Source: an uncultured Lachnospiraceae bacterium | GTDB lineage: Bacteria > Bacillota > Clostridia > Lachnospirales > Lachnospiraceae | Assembly (NCBI GenBank): GCA_947175035.1 | Contig: CAMWLG010000041.1 | Span: forward strand, 1 to 32,204 | Direction of reading: 5' to 3' | DNA length: 32,204 bases | Shown here: in pieces, positions 1 through 8,100 of the stretch | Position numbering within the stretch: position 1 is the first letter of the stretch | Layout: the number at the start of each line of letters is the position of its first letter | The notes under the pieces: generated by a model | The model's database searches: none | Seen by the model: the letters and a program-made list of their open reading frames with translations, nothing else | Told to the model about the DNA's origin: nothing | Position numbers and translations under genes: made by a program

Positions 1-282
1 GTGGTAGACCCCAAGAAGGAGAGAATCTGTGTGCAGGAGGCTCACTCTCTGGGCATTACCCTGATCGGTATCGGTGATACGAACTGCGATCCCGAGGAGC
101 TTGACTATATCATTCCCGGCAATGATGACGCAATCAGAGCCGTGAAGTTGATCGTTTCCAAGATGGCGGATGCCGTGATCGAGGCAAATCAGGGCGAGGC
201 TGTGTACACTGAGGCTGATACCGAGGTAGAGAATGCCGAGGATATCGAGGAAGTGGTAGAGCAGCAGGAAGAGAATGAATAA
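1..282 (+). CDS. rpsB: 30S ribosomal protein S2, C-terminal part
   Basis: This is the C-terminal part of ribosomal protein S2, a small-subunit protein. The window starts inside the gene, so the GTG at base 1 is an internal Val codon and not a start. The visible 93 residues carry conserved S2 motifs: [13 protein letters not shown], a [11 protein letters not shown] segment, and [13 protein letters not shown]. After about residue 65 comes an acidic Glu/Asp/Val-rich tail, common in Clostridia S2. It ends in TAA at 280-282, 23 bases before tsf. The rpsB-tsf order is the usual bacterial arrangement and the two are probably co-transcribed. Identity is certain; only the 5' end is missing. Confidence 0.97.
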   Translation: MVDPKKERICVQEAHSLGITLIGIGDTNCDPEELDYIIPGNDDAIRAVKLIVSKMADAVIEANQGEAVYTEADTEVENAEDIEEVVEQQEENE

Positions 283-305
283 GACTTATTAGGAGGATGA
301 GATAA

Positions 306-1385
306 ATGGCAGAAATTACTGCAAGCATGGTAAAAGAGCTGCGCGAGATGACCGGCGCAGGCATGATGGATTGTAAAAAGGCTTTGAACGAGACAAATGG
401 TGATATGGACGCAGCCGTAGACTTTTTGAGAAAGAGCGGTGCGGCTAAGGTTGAGAAGAAGGCAAACAGAATTGCAGCAGAGGGTATTGCCAAGATTGCG
501 GTATCTGCTGATTGCAAAACTGCGGTTGTCGCTGAGGTGAATTCCGAGACTGATTTCGTTGCAAAGAATGAGACATTCCAGGCTTTTGCACAGGATGTAG
601 CTGATAAAGCATTGGCTTCCTCGAAGGATGCGGCAGGGGATGGAGAAGATGTATGCAGCATTCTCGATATGAAGGCTGAGCTGGAAGAGAAAACGCTCAC
701 CATTGGCGAGAAGCTCTCGATTAGAAGGTTCCAGAAGGTATCCGGCGATGTCGTTGGTTCTTATATTCACGGCGGCGGAAGAATCGGGGTGCTGGTGGCT
801 GGTGAGGGAGCCTCAGATGACGCAGTGAAAGAGGCACTCAAGAATGTGGCTATGCAGGTGGCGGCTATGAATCCCCAGTATATCCAGAGAAGTGATATTT
901 CCGACGAGGAGCTGGCAAAGCTTAGGGAGATTACGGTAGAGAGCGCTTTGAATGATCCGGCATCCCTGCCCAAGCCGATTTTGAATAAGCTGATTGACAA
1001 GGCAGTGGGAGACAAGAAGTGGAGTGATGAGGATACTGCTGTTTATGAAGAGAAGAAGAGCAATATGAATTTCCTTTTCAATTTCCTGTCCGAGGCTGCG
1101 AAAGCGGCATTGGTGGAACTGGCTTTTGCTGATAAAGAGCAGATCGTGGGAGACAAGATTTTTACCGGTCTGGTAGAGGGGCGTATTTCCAAACAGATTA
1201 AGGAGATTAGCCTGCTTGATCAGGTTTATGTCAAGGCAGAGGACGGCAAGCAGACGGTAGGACAGTATCTTGCTTCCGTAAATAAAGAGCTTAAGATAGC
1301 TAAGATGATTCGCTTTGAGGTAGGCGAGGGCATGGAAAAGAAGAGCGAGGATTTCGCAGCAGAGGTTGCCGCACAGCTTGGCTAA
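306..1385 (+). CDS. tsf: Translation elongation factor Ts (EF-Ts), with an apparent insertion
   Basis: EF-Ts is the guanine nucleotide exchange factor that recycles EF-Tu from GDP to GTP in the cytoplasm. The start ATG at 306 has an AGGAGG ribosome binding site about 10 bases upstream. The N-terminal UBA-like domain (KELREMTGAGMMDCKKAL, residues about 10-27) and the EF-Tu contact motif NSETDFVAKN (about 79-88) are typical. The C-terminal part keeps EGRISKQIKE and SLLDQ blocks. At 359 residues the protein is longer than the usual roughly 290-315. The extra length lies at about residues 218-278, where a region rich in Lys, Leu and Ala replaces the normally short link before EGRI. Identity is certain; the insertion is judged against remembered family members. 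Confidence 0.96.
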   Translation: MAEITASMVKELREMTGAGMMDCKKALNETNGDMDAAVDFLRKSGAAKVEKKANRIAAEGIAKIAVSADCKTAVVAEVNSETDFVAKNETFQAFAQDVADKALASSKDAAGDGEDVCSILDMKAELEEKTLTIGEKLSIRRFQKVSGDVVGSYIHGGGRIGVLVAGEGASDDAVKEALKNVAMQVAAMNPQYIQRSDISDEELAKLREITVESALNDPASLPKPILNKLIDKAVGDKKWSDEDTAVYEEKKSNMNFLFNFLSEAAKAALVELAFADKEQIVGDKIFTGLVEGRISKQIKEISLLDQVYVKAEDGKQTVGQYLASVNKELKIAKMIRFEVGEGMEKKSEDFAAEVAAQLG

Positions 1386-1430
1386 TCAGGTAGGTTAGAT
1401 AAACGGTATGGCGCATATGCTATGACGGGA

Positions 1431-1470
1431 AAAGGCATCATCACTTATGATAGAGTGATGATGCCTTTAT
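1431..1470. terminator. Bidirectional terminator between tsf and the ABC permease
   Basis: A perfect 14-bp stem, AAAGGCATCATCAC at 1431-1444 with its complement at 1455-1468, encloses a 10-base loop. T-rich bases follow on both strands, so it can serve tsf on the plus strand and the convergent permease gene on the minus strand. A second small hairpin, ATGTGCAG / CTGCACAT at 1472-1489, lies immediately next to the permease stop codon. Confidence 0.78.
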
Positions 1471-1493
1471 TATGTGCAGAGCTGCACATGGGA

Positions 1494-3596
1494 CTATTCC
1501 ATCCCCATAATCTCTTTAAGCTTCTCCGGTACCTCGTCATATTCCATATAACCAAAACACGTCACATTCTCAACAGCTCCTATGGTTACATCCAATTTTC
1601 CAATATAAACATATCTTGGACTGAGATTTCTCACCGTGTGTTTAGACACTATGAGTTTTGGCAGCAGCTCCTTAAGTGTCACGGGATCATCAATGGTGAT
1701 ATTCGTATTGGAATAGGTGTTCATTTCGCTTATGGGTGGGAGGCTTATGAATAAGGAATGAATCGTCAGATCCTCCTTTGTCCAACAAAGCGTTGGATAC
1801 CATTTTTTCAATAGAGCCAGTGTGTTGTCATGCCAAGGCAGGATTTCCAGGGGAACCAGATCCATACCGCCGTTGTTGTCCTTGGGATATCTGTAATACA
1901 TGTCAACAAAGTTAAAATTCCCGATACTCGTGTCCATGGAAAAATGCTCCTTAAAATCCCTGCTGTATGCCTCATAAATCGCATTGATACGGGTGCTGTC
2001 CGTGATGTTGAAGGAGACAGCGTCAAGGGAGGTCACACTGATCTCTGTGGGCGGTTCCAACTGTCCCATGGAGGCGGGGTAGAAATACTCTTGGAAGCTT
2101 TCGGATTCTATGAAGGGTCTTATCAGTTCCAGATTCTCCTCATCCAAACCAAAATCATAGCTTCTGTGATATTCCCCTGTCTTAGTGTACACTCTGACAG
2201 ACACGTGCTGGGTAGCATAAGGCTCCTCGGAGGTGGTGTGTGTGGTCATAGCCTGCAGCAGATGATATATTTCCTCCTGATTGTCAAACATAGGTTCGCT
2301 GGGGATTCTGTAAGGGGAGATGCGGGTGTAATTGCCCTCCTCTGTTTTGGACAGAAGATATCCCGTGTCATACAGGGAACTCGCCTGCAGGGAGAGCCCC
2401 GTAATGTCCTCTTTGTCCGGCAGATAAGCGTCATAGCCCAGCAGGTCAAAGGTGAAAAACAGTACTGTCCCACAGGTGAGCAGAACTGCCAGCCCAAGCT
2501 GCCGCTTATGGCCAAAAAGCATCTTAAACGAGGTGTGATACACAATATTCAGGATAGCAAAAGTAAAAACTGTTCCAAAGATCGCCCCGAAGAGACACCA
2601 TCCCAGACCATTACCCACAAACAGCAGGGAGAGAAAGAGACCGGCAAGGCAGCTTCCCGCGAATCGAAATGGGATGGCAAAGTATTTGTTTTCCAATCCC
2701 CGTTCTGCCAACTCGCTGGGACGCTTCCTGTGCAGGTACATCGCCAACAGGAAGTTCAGGATCATACATAATATGGAGAGTGCCGTTGCTCCGCCCCATT
2801 CAGTGAAAAGCGTGTCCTCCGCATATGTGGCACACAATTGAATGGCGGAGAAAAAGGGAGTGAAGCCGCAGATCATGGATTCCAGTATCGGATTCTTCTC
2901 ATAGTAAAAACTCTCATAATAACTGTTCAAATAGCCATAGATGATCACATAGGCAAATGCCACGATCAGACCATACAACAGTAGATTCACAGTGGCGTTA
3001 GACGGATTCCCGCTGACCATCACAGCCACCAGGCAGGCATGGTATATGATGAGGAAGCATAGCGTAAACAACGCAAGCTGTGACAGAAAGAGCAATGTCA
3101 CACTGCCCCAATAAGTGGAAGAACCAACAAACAACAGTGTCATCACATACACTATGATATCTCCCAACAGAAATGGCACGAACCAGATGAGAAAACCGTT
3201 CAGCCAATATGCCAAAAAGCATTGATCCCTGGTGACAGGCATACTGTGATAGAGATCCGCCGTCTTTCGGGAATACAGATGGCGGAAGCCGTATACCGCC
3301 AGGATGATGGCGAGCAAAAATATAATGACCATCTGTAGTATGGCATGGCTGGCGACAAAATAGTCCGACAGATGATACCAATTTTCATGCGCCAATGTCT
3401 CGGCGCCGGCAGGGGGTGATATCAGTGCCTTGGAGGGGGCGTTGTTGATCAGTTGTTCGCAGCAAAACAGAAATACCACAGGAAATGAGATAAAGCTTGC
3501 CAGTGCGGATATGGCGATCATCCATGTGCGATGGCGCAAATCATCCCTCATCAGCCGCAAAAAGGATATTTTATAAGTAAAGTTCTTTGAAGTCAT
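1494..3596 (-). CDS. ABC-2-type transporter permease with a large C-terminal extracytoplasmic domain
   Basis: This is the membrane partner of the ABC ATPase encoded just upstream on the same strand. Residues about 24-390 hold roughly nine to ten hydrophobic segments. After the first two comes a cytoplasmic-looking segment, SRKTADLYHSMPVTR, a pattern I associate with this Clostridia permease group. Residues about 395-700 are hydrophilic and probably lie outside the cell. I chose the ATG at 3596 because GGAGG sits nine bases upstream; a GTG at 3617 is in frame but has its start inside that ribosome binding region. The gene overlaps the end of the ATPase gene by 26 bases, which suggests translational coupling. 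The substrate is unknown; YtrA-linked systems often respond to cell-wall antibiotics, but nothing here proves that. Confidence 0.85.
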   Translation of the reverse strand: MTSKNFTYKISFLRLMRDDLRHRTWMIAISALASFISFPVVFLFCCEQLINNAPSKALISPPAGAETLAHENWYHLSDYFVASHAILQMVIIFLLAIILAVYGFRHLYSRKTADLYHSMPVTRDQCFLAYWLNGFLIWFVPFLLGDIIVYVMTLLFVGSSTYWGSVTLLFLSQLALFTLCFLIIYHACLVAVMVSGNPSNATVNLLLYGLIVAFAYVIIYGYLNSYYESFYYEKNPILESMICGFTPFFSAIQLCATYAEDTLFTEWGGATALSILCMILNFLLAMYLHRKRPSELAERGLENKYFAIPFRFAGSCLAGLFLSLLFVGNGLGWCLFGAIFGTVFTFAILNIVYHTSFKMLFGHKRQLGLAVLLTCGTVLFFTFDLLGYDAYLPDKEDITGLSLQASSLYDTGYLLSKTEEGNYTRISPYRIPSEPMFDNQEEIYHLLQAMTTHTTSEEPYATQHVSVRVYTKTGEYHRSYDFGLDEENLELIRPFIESESFQEYFYPASMGQLEPPTEISVTSLDAVSFNITDSTRINAIYEAYSRDFKEHFSMDTSIGNFNFVDMYYRYPKDNNGGMDLVPLEILPWHDNTLALLKKWYPTLCWTKEDLTIHSLFISLPPISEMNTYSNTNITIDDPVTLKELLPKLIVSKHTVRNLSPRYVYIGKLDVTIGAVENVTCFGYMEYDEVPEKLKEIMGME

Positions 3597-4473
3597 AGCC
3601 TTGTACCTCCGTTTCACTGATAAAGATTTCCTCGAGGGTCAGGGGAAGCAGTTCCCAGAACACGGGCTCCATGCGCTGCATCAGTGCGTTGATTGCCTCT
3701 TTGTCGCCCCGCAGTGTCAGGGTGAATAGCGAGCCCCGTTTTTCCCGCTGTAACACAGGGAATTGCTGTTCTAAGACCGCGAGCTGTTCCTGATTCTTTA
3801 ACACACATTGCAATTTGAAAATACCCAGCTTCATATGTTCCAAATCCTTCGAGAAGAGGATGCCGCCCTTGTGGAGCAGCCCCACATGCTCACAGATATC
3901 CTCCAACTCCCGCAGGTTGTGGGAGGCGATAATGGGTGTCAGCCCGTTTTCTTCCATTTCCCGTATAAAGAGACGTTTGATCGCCTGGCGGATCACGGGG
4001 TCAAGCCCGTCAAAGGTCTCATCACAGAGCAGATATTTCGTGCCGCTGCAGATGCCGAGCATCACGGAGAGCTGTTTCTTCATGCCCTTCGAGAAAGTGT
4101 TGATTTTTTGCTTTTTATCCAATTTCAAGGCATTCATCAGATGTTCAAAACGCTCTGTCCGAAAAGCGGGATAGACTGTCTGGTAGAAGCGCACCATATC
4201 CAGAGGCGTTCCATTGGGGAAAAAGTACTGGTCATCTGATATATAGAAAAGCTTTGCCTTTGCCTCCGGATTCTCATAGACAGGGAGCCCGTCGATCAGC
4301 ACCTGTCCCTCGTCGGGAGCGTAGATGCCGCAGACAGTGCGGAGCAGAGTGCTCTTGCCCGCGCCGTTGGTTCCGATCAGCCCGAACACATGACCCTCTT
4401 CCATGTTGGCGGACACTTCGCTTAGGGCAGTTAGGTTTTCGAATTTTTTGGTGATATTTTGAATCTCAATCAT
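3571..4473 (-). CDS. ABC transporter ATP-binding protein
   Basis: This cytoplasmic ATPase, 300 residues, powers the adjacent membrane permease. Walker A is GTNGAGKST at residues 34-42. The signature motif is divergent, FSKGMKKQ instead of LSGGQ. Walker B with the catalytic Glu is seen in YLLCDETFDGLDP, and a SHN H-loop follows. The ATG at 4473 is favoured because the protein then begins MIEIQNITKKF, a normal ATPase N terminus; longer in-frame reading upstream merely runs through the GntR gene in another frame. Its first 8 bases overlap the end of the GntR gene, so the three genes form one compact operon. This order (YtrA-like GntR, ATPase, permease) is a common Firmicutes arrangement. Confidence 0.93.
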   Translation of the reverse strand: MIEIQNITKKFENLTALSEVSANMEEGHVFGLIGTNGAGKSTLLRTVCGIYAPDEGQVLIDGLPVYENPEAKAKLFYISDDQYFFPNGTPLDMVRFYQTVYPAFRTERFEHLMNALKLDKKQKINTFSKGMKKQLSVMLGICSGTKYLLCDETFDGLDPVIRQAIKRLFIREMEENGLTPIIASHNLRELEDICEHVGLLHKGGILFSKDLEHMKLGIFKLQCVLKNQEQLAVLEQQFPVLQREKRGSLFTLTLRGDKEAINALMQRMEPVFWELLPLTLEEIFISETEVQGYDFKELYL

Positions 4474-4876
4474 GGGTTTCCTCCTCTCCGGCGATACGCT
4501 GACCCAAGACGCTTTCGCCTGCATATACCTGCTCCACAATCTCCAGCATATCTTCTTTGGGCATGCCGGTTTCCTTGGCTTTGGCAATCTGGCAGGAGAG
4601 CTCCTGCTTGAGTCCTGACAGCTTCTTTGTGCGCCATTCCTGAGAGTCCGTGACATAATTGCCCCGTCCCACCACGGTGTAAATGTAGCCTTCCTGTTCC
4701 AATTGGGCATAAGCCCGCTGGACAGTGTTCGGATTGACGGACAAGTCCATGGCAAGAGACCGCACGGAAGGGAGCTTTATGTTGGATTCCAAGGCGCCGC
4801 AGATGATCAAGTGGGCAAGCTTTTCTGCCACCTGTTCATAAAGCGGGCGTTTGTCCCGATAATCAATGACAATCAT
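4466..4876 (-). CDS. GntR-family (YtrA-like) transcriptional regulator
   Basis: A short GntR-type repressor of 136 residues with an N-terminal winged helix-turn-helix (about residues 10-75: RPLYEQVAEKLAHLI, LPSVRSLAMDLSVNPNTVQRAY, then GRGNYV). The remaining 60 residues are helical, as in the YtrA subfamily, and lack the large effector domains of FadR or HutC types. The ATG at 4876 is preceded by AAAGGAGG at good spacing. It is the first gene of the operon with the ATPase and permease. A perfect inverted repeat lies directly downstream of its promoter, so autoregulation is likely. The inducing signal is not visible from sequence. Confidence 0.93.
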   Translation of the reverse strand: MIVIDYRDKRPLYEQVAEKLAHLIICGALESNIKLPSVRSLAMDLSVNPNTVQRAYAQLEQEGYIYTVVGRGNYVTDSQEWRTKKLSGLKQELSCQIAKAKETGMPKEDMLEIVEQVYAGESVLGQRIAGEEETHD

Positions 4877-4907
4877 TGGCGTTACCTCCTTTTGATGCTG
4901 ACCTCAT

Positions 4908-4932
4908 AGTGTATTAAGACAATTAATACACT
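4908..4932. promoter_or_regulatory. Inverted-repeat operator, probably for the GntR regulator
   Basis: Perfect 10-bp arms, AGTGTATTAA at 4908-4917 and TTAATACACT at 4923-4932, are separated by GACAA. The site sits between the predicted minus-strand -10 box and the GntR ribosome binding site. That is where a repressor would block transcription. The GTGTATTA...TAATACAC form suits a GntR dimer. Binding by this particular protein is inference from position. Confidence 0.72.
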
Positions 4933-4940
4933 TAATATGT

Positions 4941-4969
4941 AAAATAACACGCCTCACAGTGTTTGTCAA
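4941..4969 (-). promoter_or_regulatory. Promoter of the GntR-ATPase-permease operon
   Basis: On the minus strand, a consensus -35 box TTGACA (4964-4969) is followed after 17 bases by TATTTT (4941-4946) as the -10 box. The predicted transcription start then falls at or just before the inverted-repeat operator at 4908-4932. Confidence 0.7.
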
Positions 4970-5014
4970 GTATAAATGGAGTAACAGTTCAAGACATTTT
5001 CGTGATAATCACTA

Positions 5015-5043
5015 TTTTCTTTTTCATGAAAGAAAAGTATAAT
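5015..5043 (+). promoter_or_regulatory. Probable promoter of the large surface protein, with a hairpin in the spacer
   Basis: A consensus -10 box TATAAT lies at 5038-5043. There is no good -35 box. Instead the upstream 22 bases form an inverted repeat, TTTTCTTT at 5015-5022 and AAAGAAAA at 5029-5036, around TTCATG. This could be a regulator site replacing a -35, or simply an AT-rich palindrome. The ATG of the gene follows 75 bases downstream. Confidence 0.42.
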
Positions 5044-5118
5044 ACGATTGAGAGTTTATGAAAAAAGGCTTTGTCCAAATAGATAGGAGTGCCCTATGGC
5101 AATCGAGGAGGTACCGAT

Positions 5119-8100
5119 ATGAAAAAGAGAGTATTCAGTTGGATCTTGGCAGGAGCGCTTTTGTTCCAGTCAGTGAATGTGGAGGCAGCACAGCTTGCGG
5201 CTTATGCGGGGCTGGATCAGGGTATTTTGGATCAGGGAATGGCATGGCAGGAAGAGCAGTCTGACAACGGGGAATATCGCGGAGAAGCCAGCGGGAAATC
5301 CGGTTCCACGGACGGCGAAGAGGCGGTATCTTCGGGCGAGGAAGAACTGCAAATGGAATCCCTGCAGGATGGGGAGGGGCTGTTTCAGGCGGGCAGCTTC
5401 CAAATACAGGAGCGTGAGAGTTTCGGAATCGCTCTTTTCAGTGCAGAGGATGAGCAGTGGAAGGAATGGGACGCTTATGTCTGTAAACAGCTGAGGGCAA
5501 AGGCAACATTTATTGATGTGGCAGACTTTGCAATCCCTTCCAATCAATTGTCAGCATGGTATTTTGCCGTGATTAATGAGCATCCGGAATTGTATTTTGT
5601 CGATAGCAGGATAAGCTGGTCCCAAATGGGAGGCGTGGCGGTCGGTTTCACGCCTTCTTATCGTGAAGGCTATGATGATGAGGCTTTCGCCCGGGCGGCG
5701 CAGGAGGCTCTTTCTGTCGTTACGGAGGATATGACGGATGTGCAGAAGGCGGTTGCCCTGCATGATTATCTGGTGGTCAATTGTGAATATGACTATGAGA
5801 ATTATCGCAATGGAACCATTCCTGCCGAGTCCTATACGGCCTATGGGCTGTTGGTGAATGGGACGGGGGTTTGTCAGGGGTATTCGCTGGCTTATAAGTA
5901 TCTCCTTCAAGAGGTGGGGATTCCCTGCTATATGGTCAGTAGCTCCACAATGAATCATGCGTGGAACATGGTGGAACTTGACGGGCAGTTGTACCAGGTG
6001 GATGTCACATGGGATGACCCCACATGGGATTCCTTGGGACGGGTTAGGCATGCCAACATGTTTGTCAGCGACAAGGTATTGGAGGAGCGTCAGAAGCATT
6101 CCGGCTGGGAGATTGCTTACCGGGGCGAGAAAGTGGATTTTCAGGCGTTGGATACGACCTATGACGAGTTCTTCTGGACCGATGTCACATCACCCTTGAT
6201 TCTGTGGGGGGGCAGCTATTATTACATTGCACAAAATAAGAGTATCAATTCCATTCCGGTTTCCGCCCCGGCATCCGGTTCTCTGTCATGCGGGGATGCA
6301 GTGCAGGTATATGGAAATATTGGGACATGGAACGTGTGGGGCAATCCTTCCGGTTATTGGCCAGGAGCTTATTCGGGATTATTCCTGTTGGGCGGGAGAC
6401 TTTATTTTAACACGTCTACGCAAATCTGCAGCATCAAACTGGATGGAACGGACATGCGGACGGAGTTTATGGCGGATACGACCACCGGTTATATCTACGG
6501 TTGTGCATATCGTCGGGGGGAGGTGTGCTATGTCCTCCACACCACACCCAACAAGGACAGCAAGGAAGAAGTTCAGACGGCAAAATTGTCAGGGAAGGTA
6601 GGTGTTGACAGGGTTTCCCTTGGCAGCACGGAACTTCGTATATTCAAGGGGGCACAGGCGCGGCTGACAGCCGAAGTGCGCCCGATGATTGCGACGGACA
6701 AAACAATCCTCTGGAGCAGCAGTGATGAACAGGTTGCAACGGTTTCAGACGATGGAATGGTGACGGCAGTCGGCGTAGGGAATTGCACAATCACCGCGTC
6801 AGCGGGCGGATGCAGCGCCGTTTGTGCCGTGACAGTGGTGGAAAACGATGCTTCGCTCGGTAAACTGGAGGCGCCCGTGTTTGACCCGGAGGGCGGTATT
6901 GTGGAGAAGGGAACGAGGGTTACCCTGACCGCTGGAGACGGTGCGGTAATCTATTATACAATCGACGGGACGGTTCCTGATATGGGCAGTGCAAAGTATC
7001 AGCAGCCCATTGTCATCACGCAGGACATGACCATCAAGGCGTATGCCGTTCAGGAGCATTATGAGAGCAGTGAAGTGGCAGAGGTGTCATATCAGGTGAA
7101 GGTGGTGCCGGCTTATGAAGTGACCTTTGATCTGCAGGGACATGGACAGCAGATTGACCCTGTGACCGTGGAGGAGGGAAAGCGTCTTTCGGAGCCAAAT
7201 ACACCCACCGAGGAGGGATATCTCTTTAAGGGGTGGTATCGGGAAGCGGCATGTACCACGCCATGGGATTTTGACACGGATGTCATCACAGCCGGCACGA
7301 CGCTCTATGCCAAGTGGATTGAGACGAATTTTGACAATCCGGAGTATATATTCACGACGATTGACGACCGGACGGTAAGTTCGAAAGCGGACGGCAAACC
7401 GAAGGTGTTGTTCTTTTTTAAAACGAACTGCTGGAACTGCCAACAGACAAATAAAAGCATCGGTGAACATATGGATGAGTTCACCGGAGTAGATCTCTAT
7501 GCGCTTGAGATTGTTGGCAAGACGAAGGATGAGGTATCCGAGTTTAAAGCCGAGTACGGTTGTGACGGGATTACCTACTCTTATGACAAAGAGGGAACGA
7601 ATCACTCAGCCATGTGGAAGTACTGTTCATGCTTTGGAATTAGTTCTTCTGTTACAACCCCTGTCATTGTATTTATCGACGCAGAGAACCGTGTGAGGTA
7701 TCTCTCCACCGGAATGAGGAACTGGTCTGAAGTATTGGCTGATATACAGAAATATTGTAATGATTTGCCACAGGAGGGTGAGAAAACTTACAGGATTACT
7801 TACGAGCTGGATGGTGGATTGAATCATAGCGGCAATCCGGGTACTTATACGGCGGAGACAGAGACGATTATCCTCAAAGATGCAATCAAAGAAGGTTTTA
7901 CTTTTGACGGATGGTACAAGGATCCGCAGTTTAGGGAAGAAGTGAAGGAGATTGTCAAAGGTAGCACAGGGGACATTACGCTCTATGCCAAGTGGAGCCT
8001 GCAGGGAATTACGATCAATGACATCACGAAAGATGAAAGCTATATAGAGCGGATTGACCTGACATCCGTAAGCGGCGCGGTTGTTAACATCAAGAGTAAG

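Noticed and set aside
1830..2771. Open frame of 313 codons on the plus strand
   Set aside because: It is antisense to the ABC permease, has no ribosome binding site, and its protein has no coherent hydrophobic or domain pattern.
5089..5118. Earlier ATG for the large surface protein
   Set aside because: It would put ten extra residues before the signal peptide and has no ribosome binding site; GAGGAGG serves the ATG at 5119.
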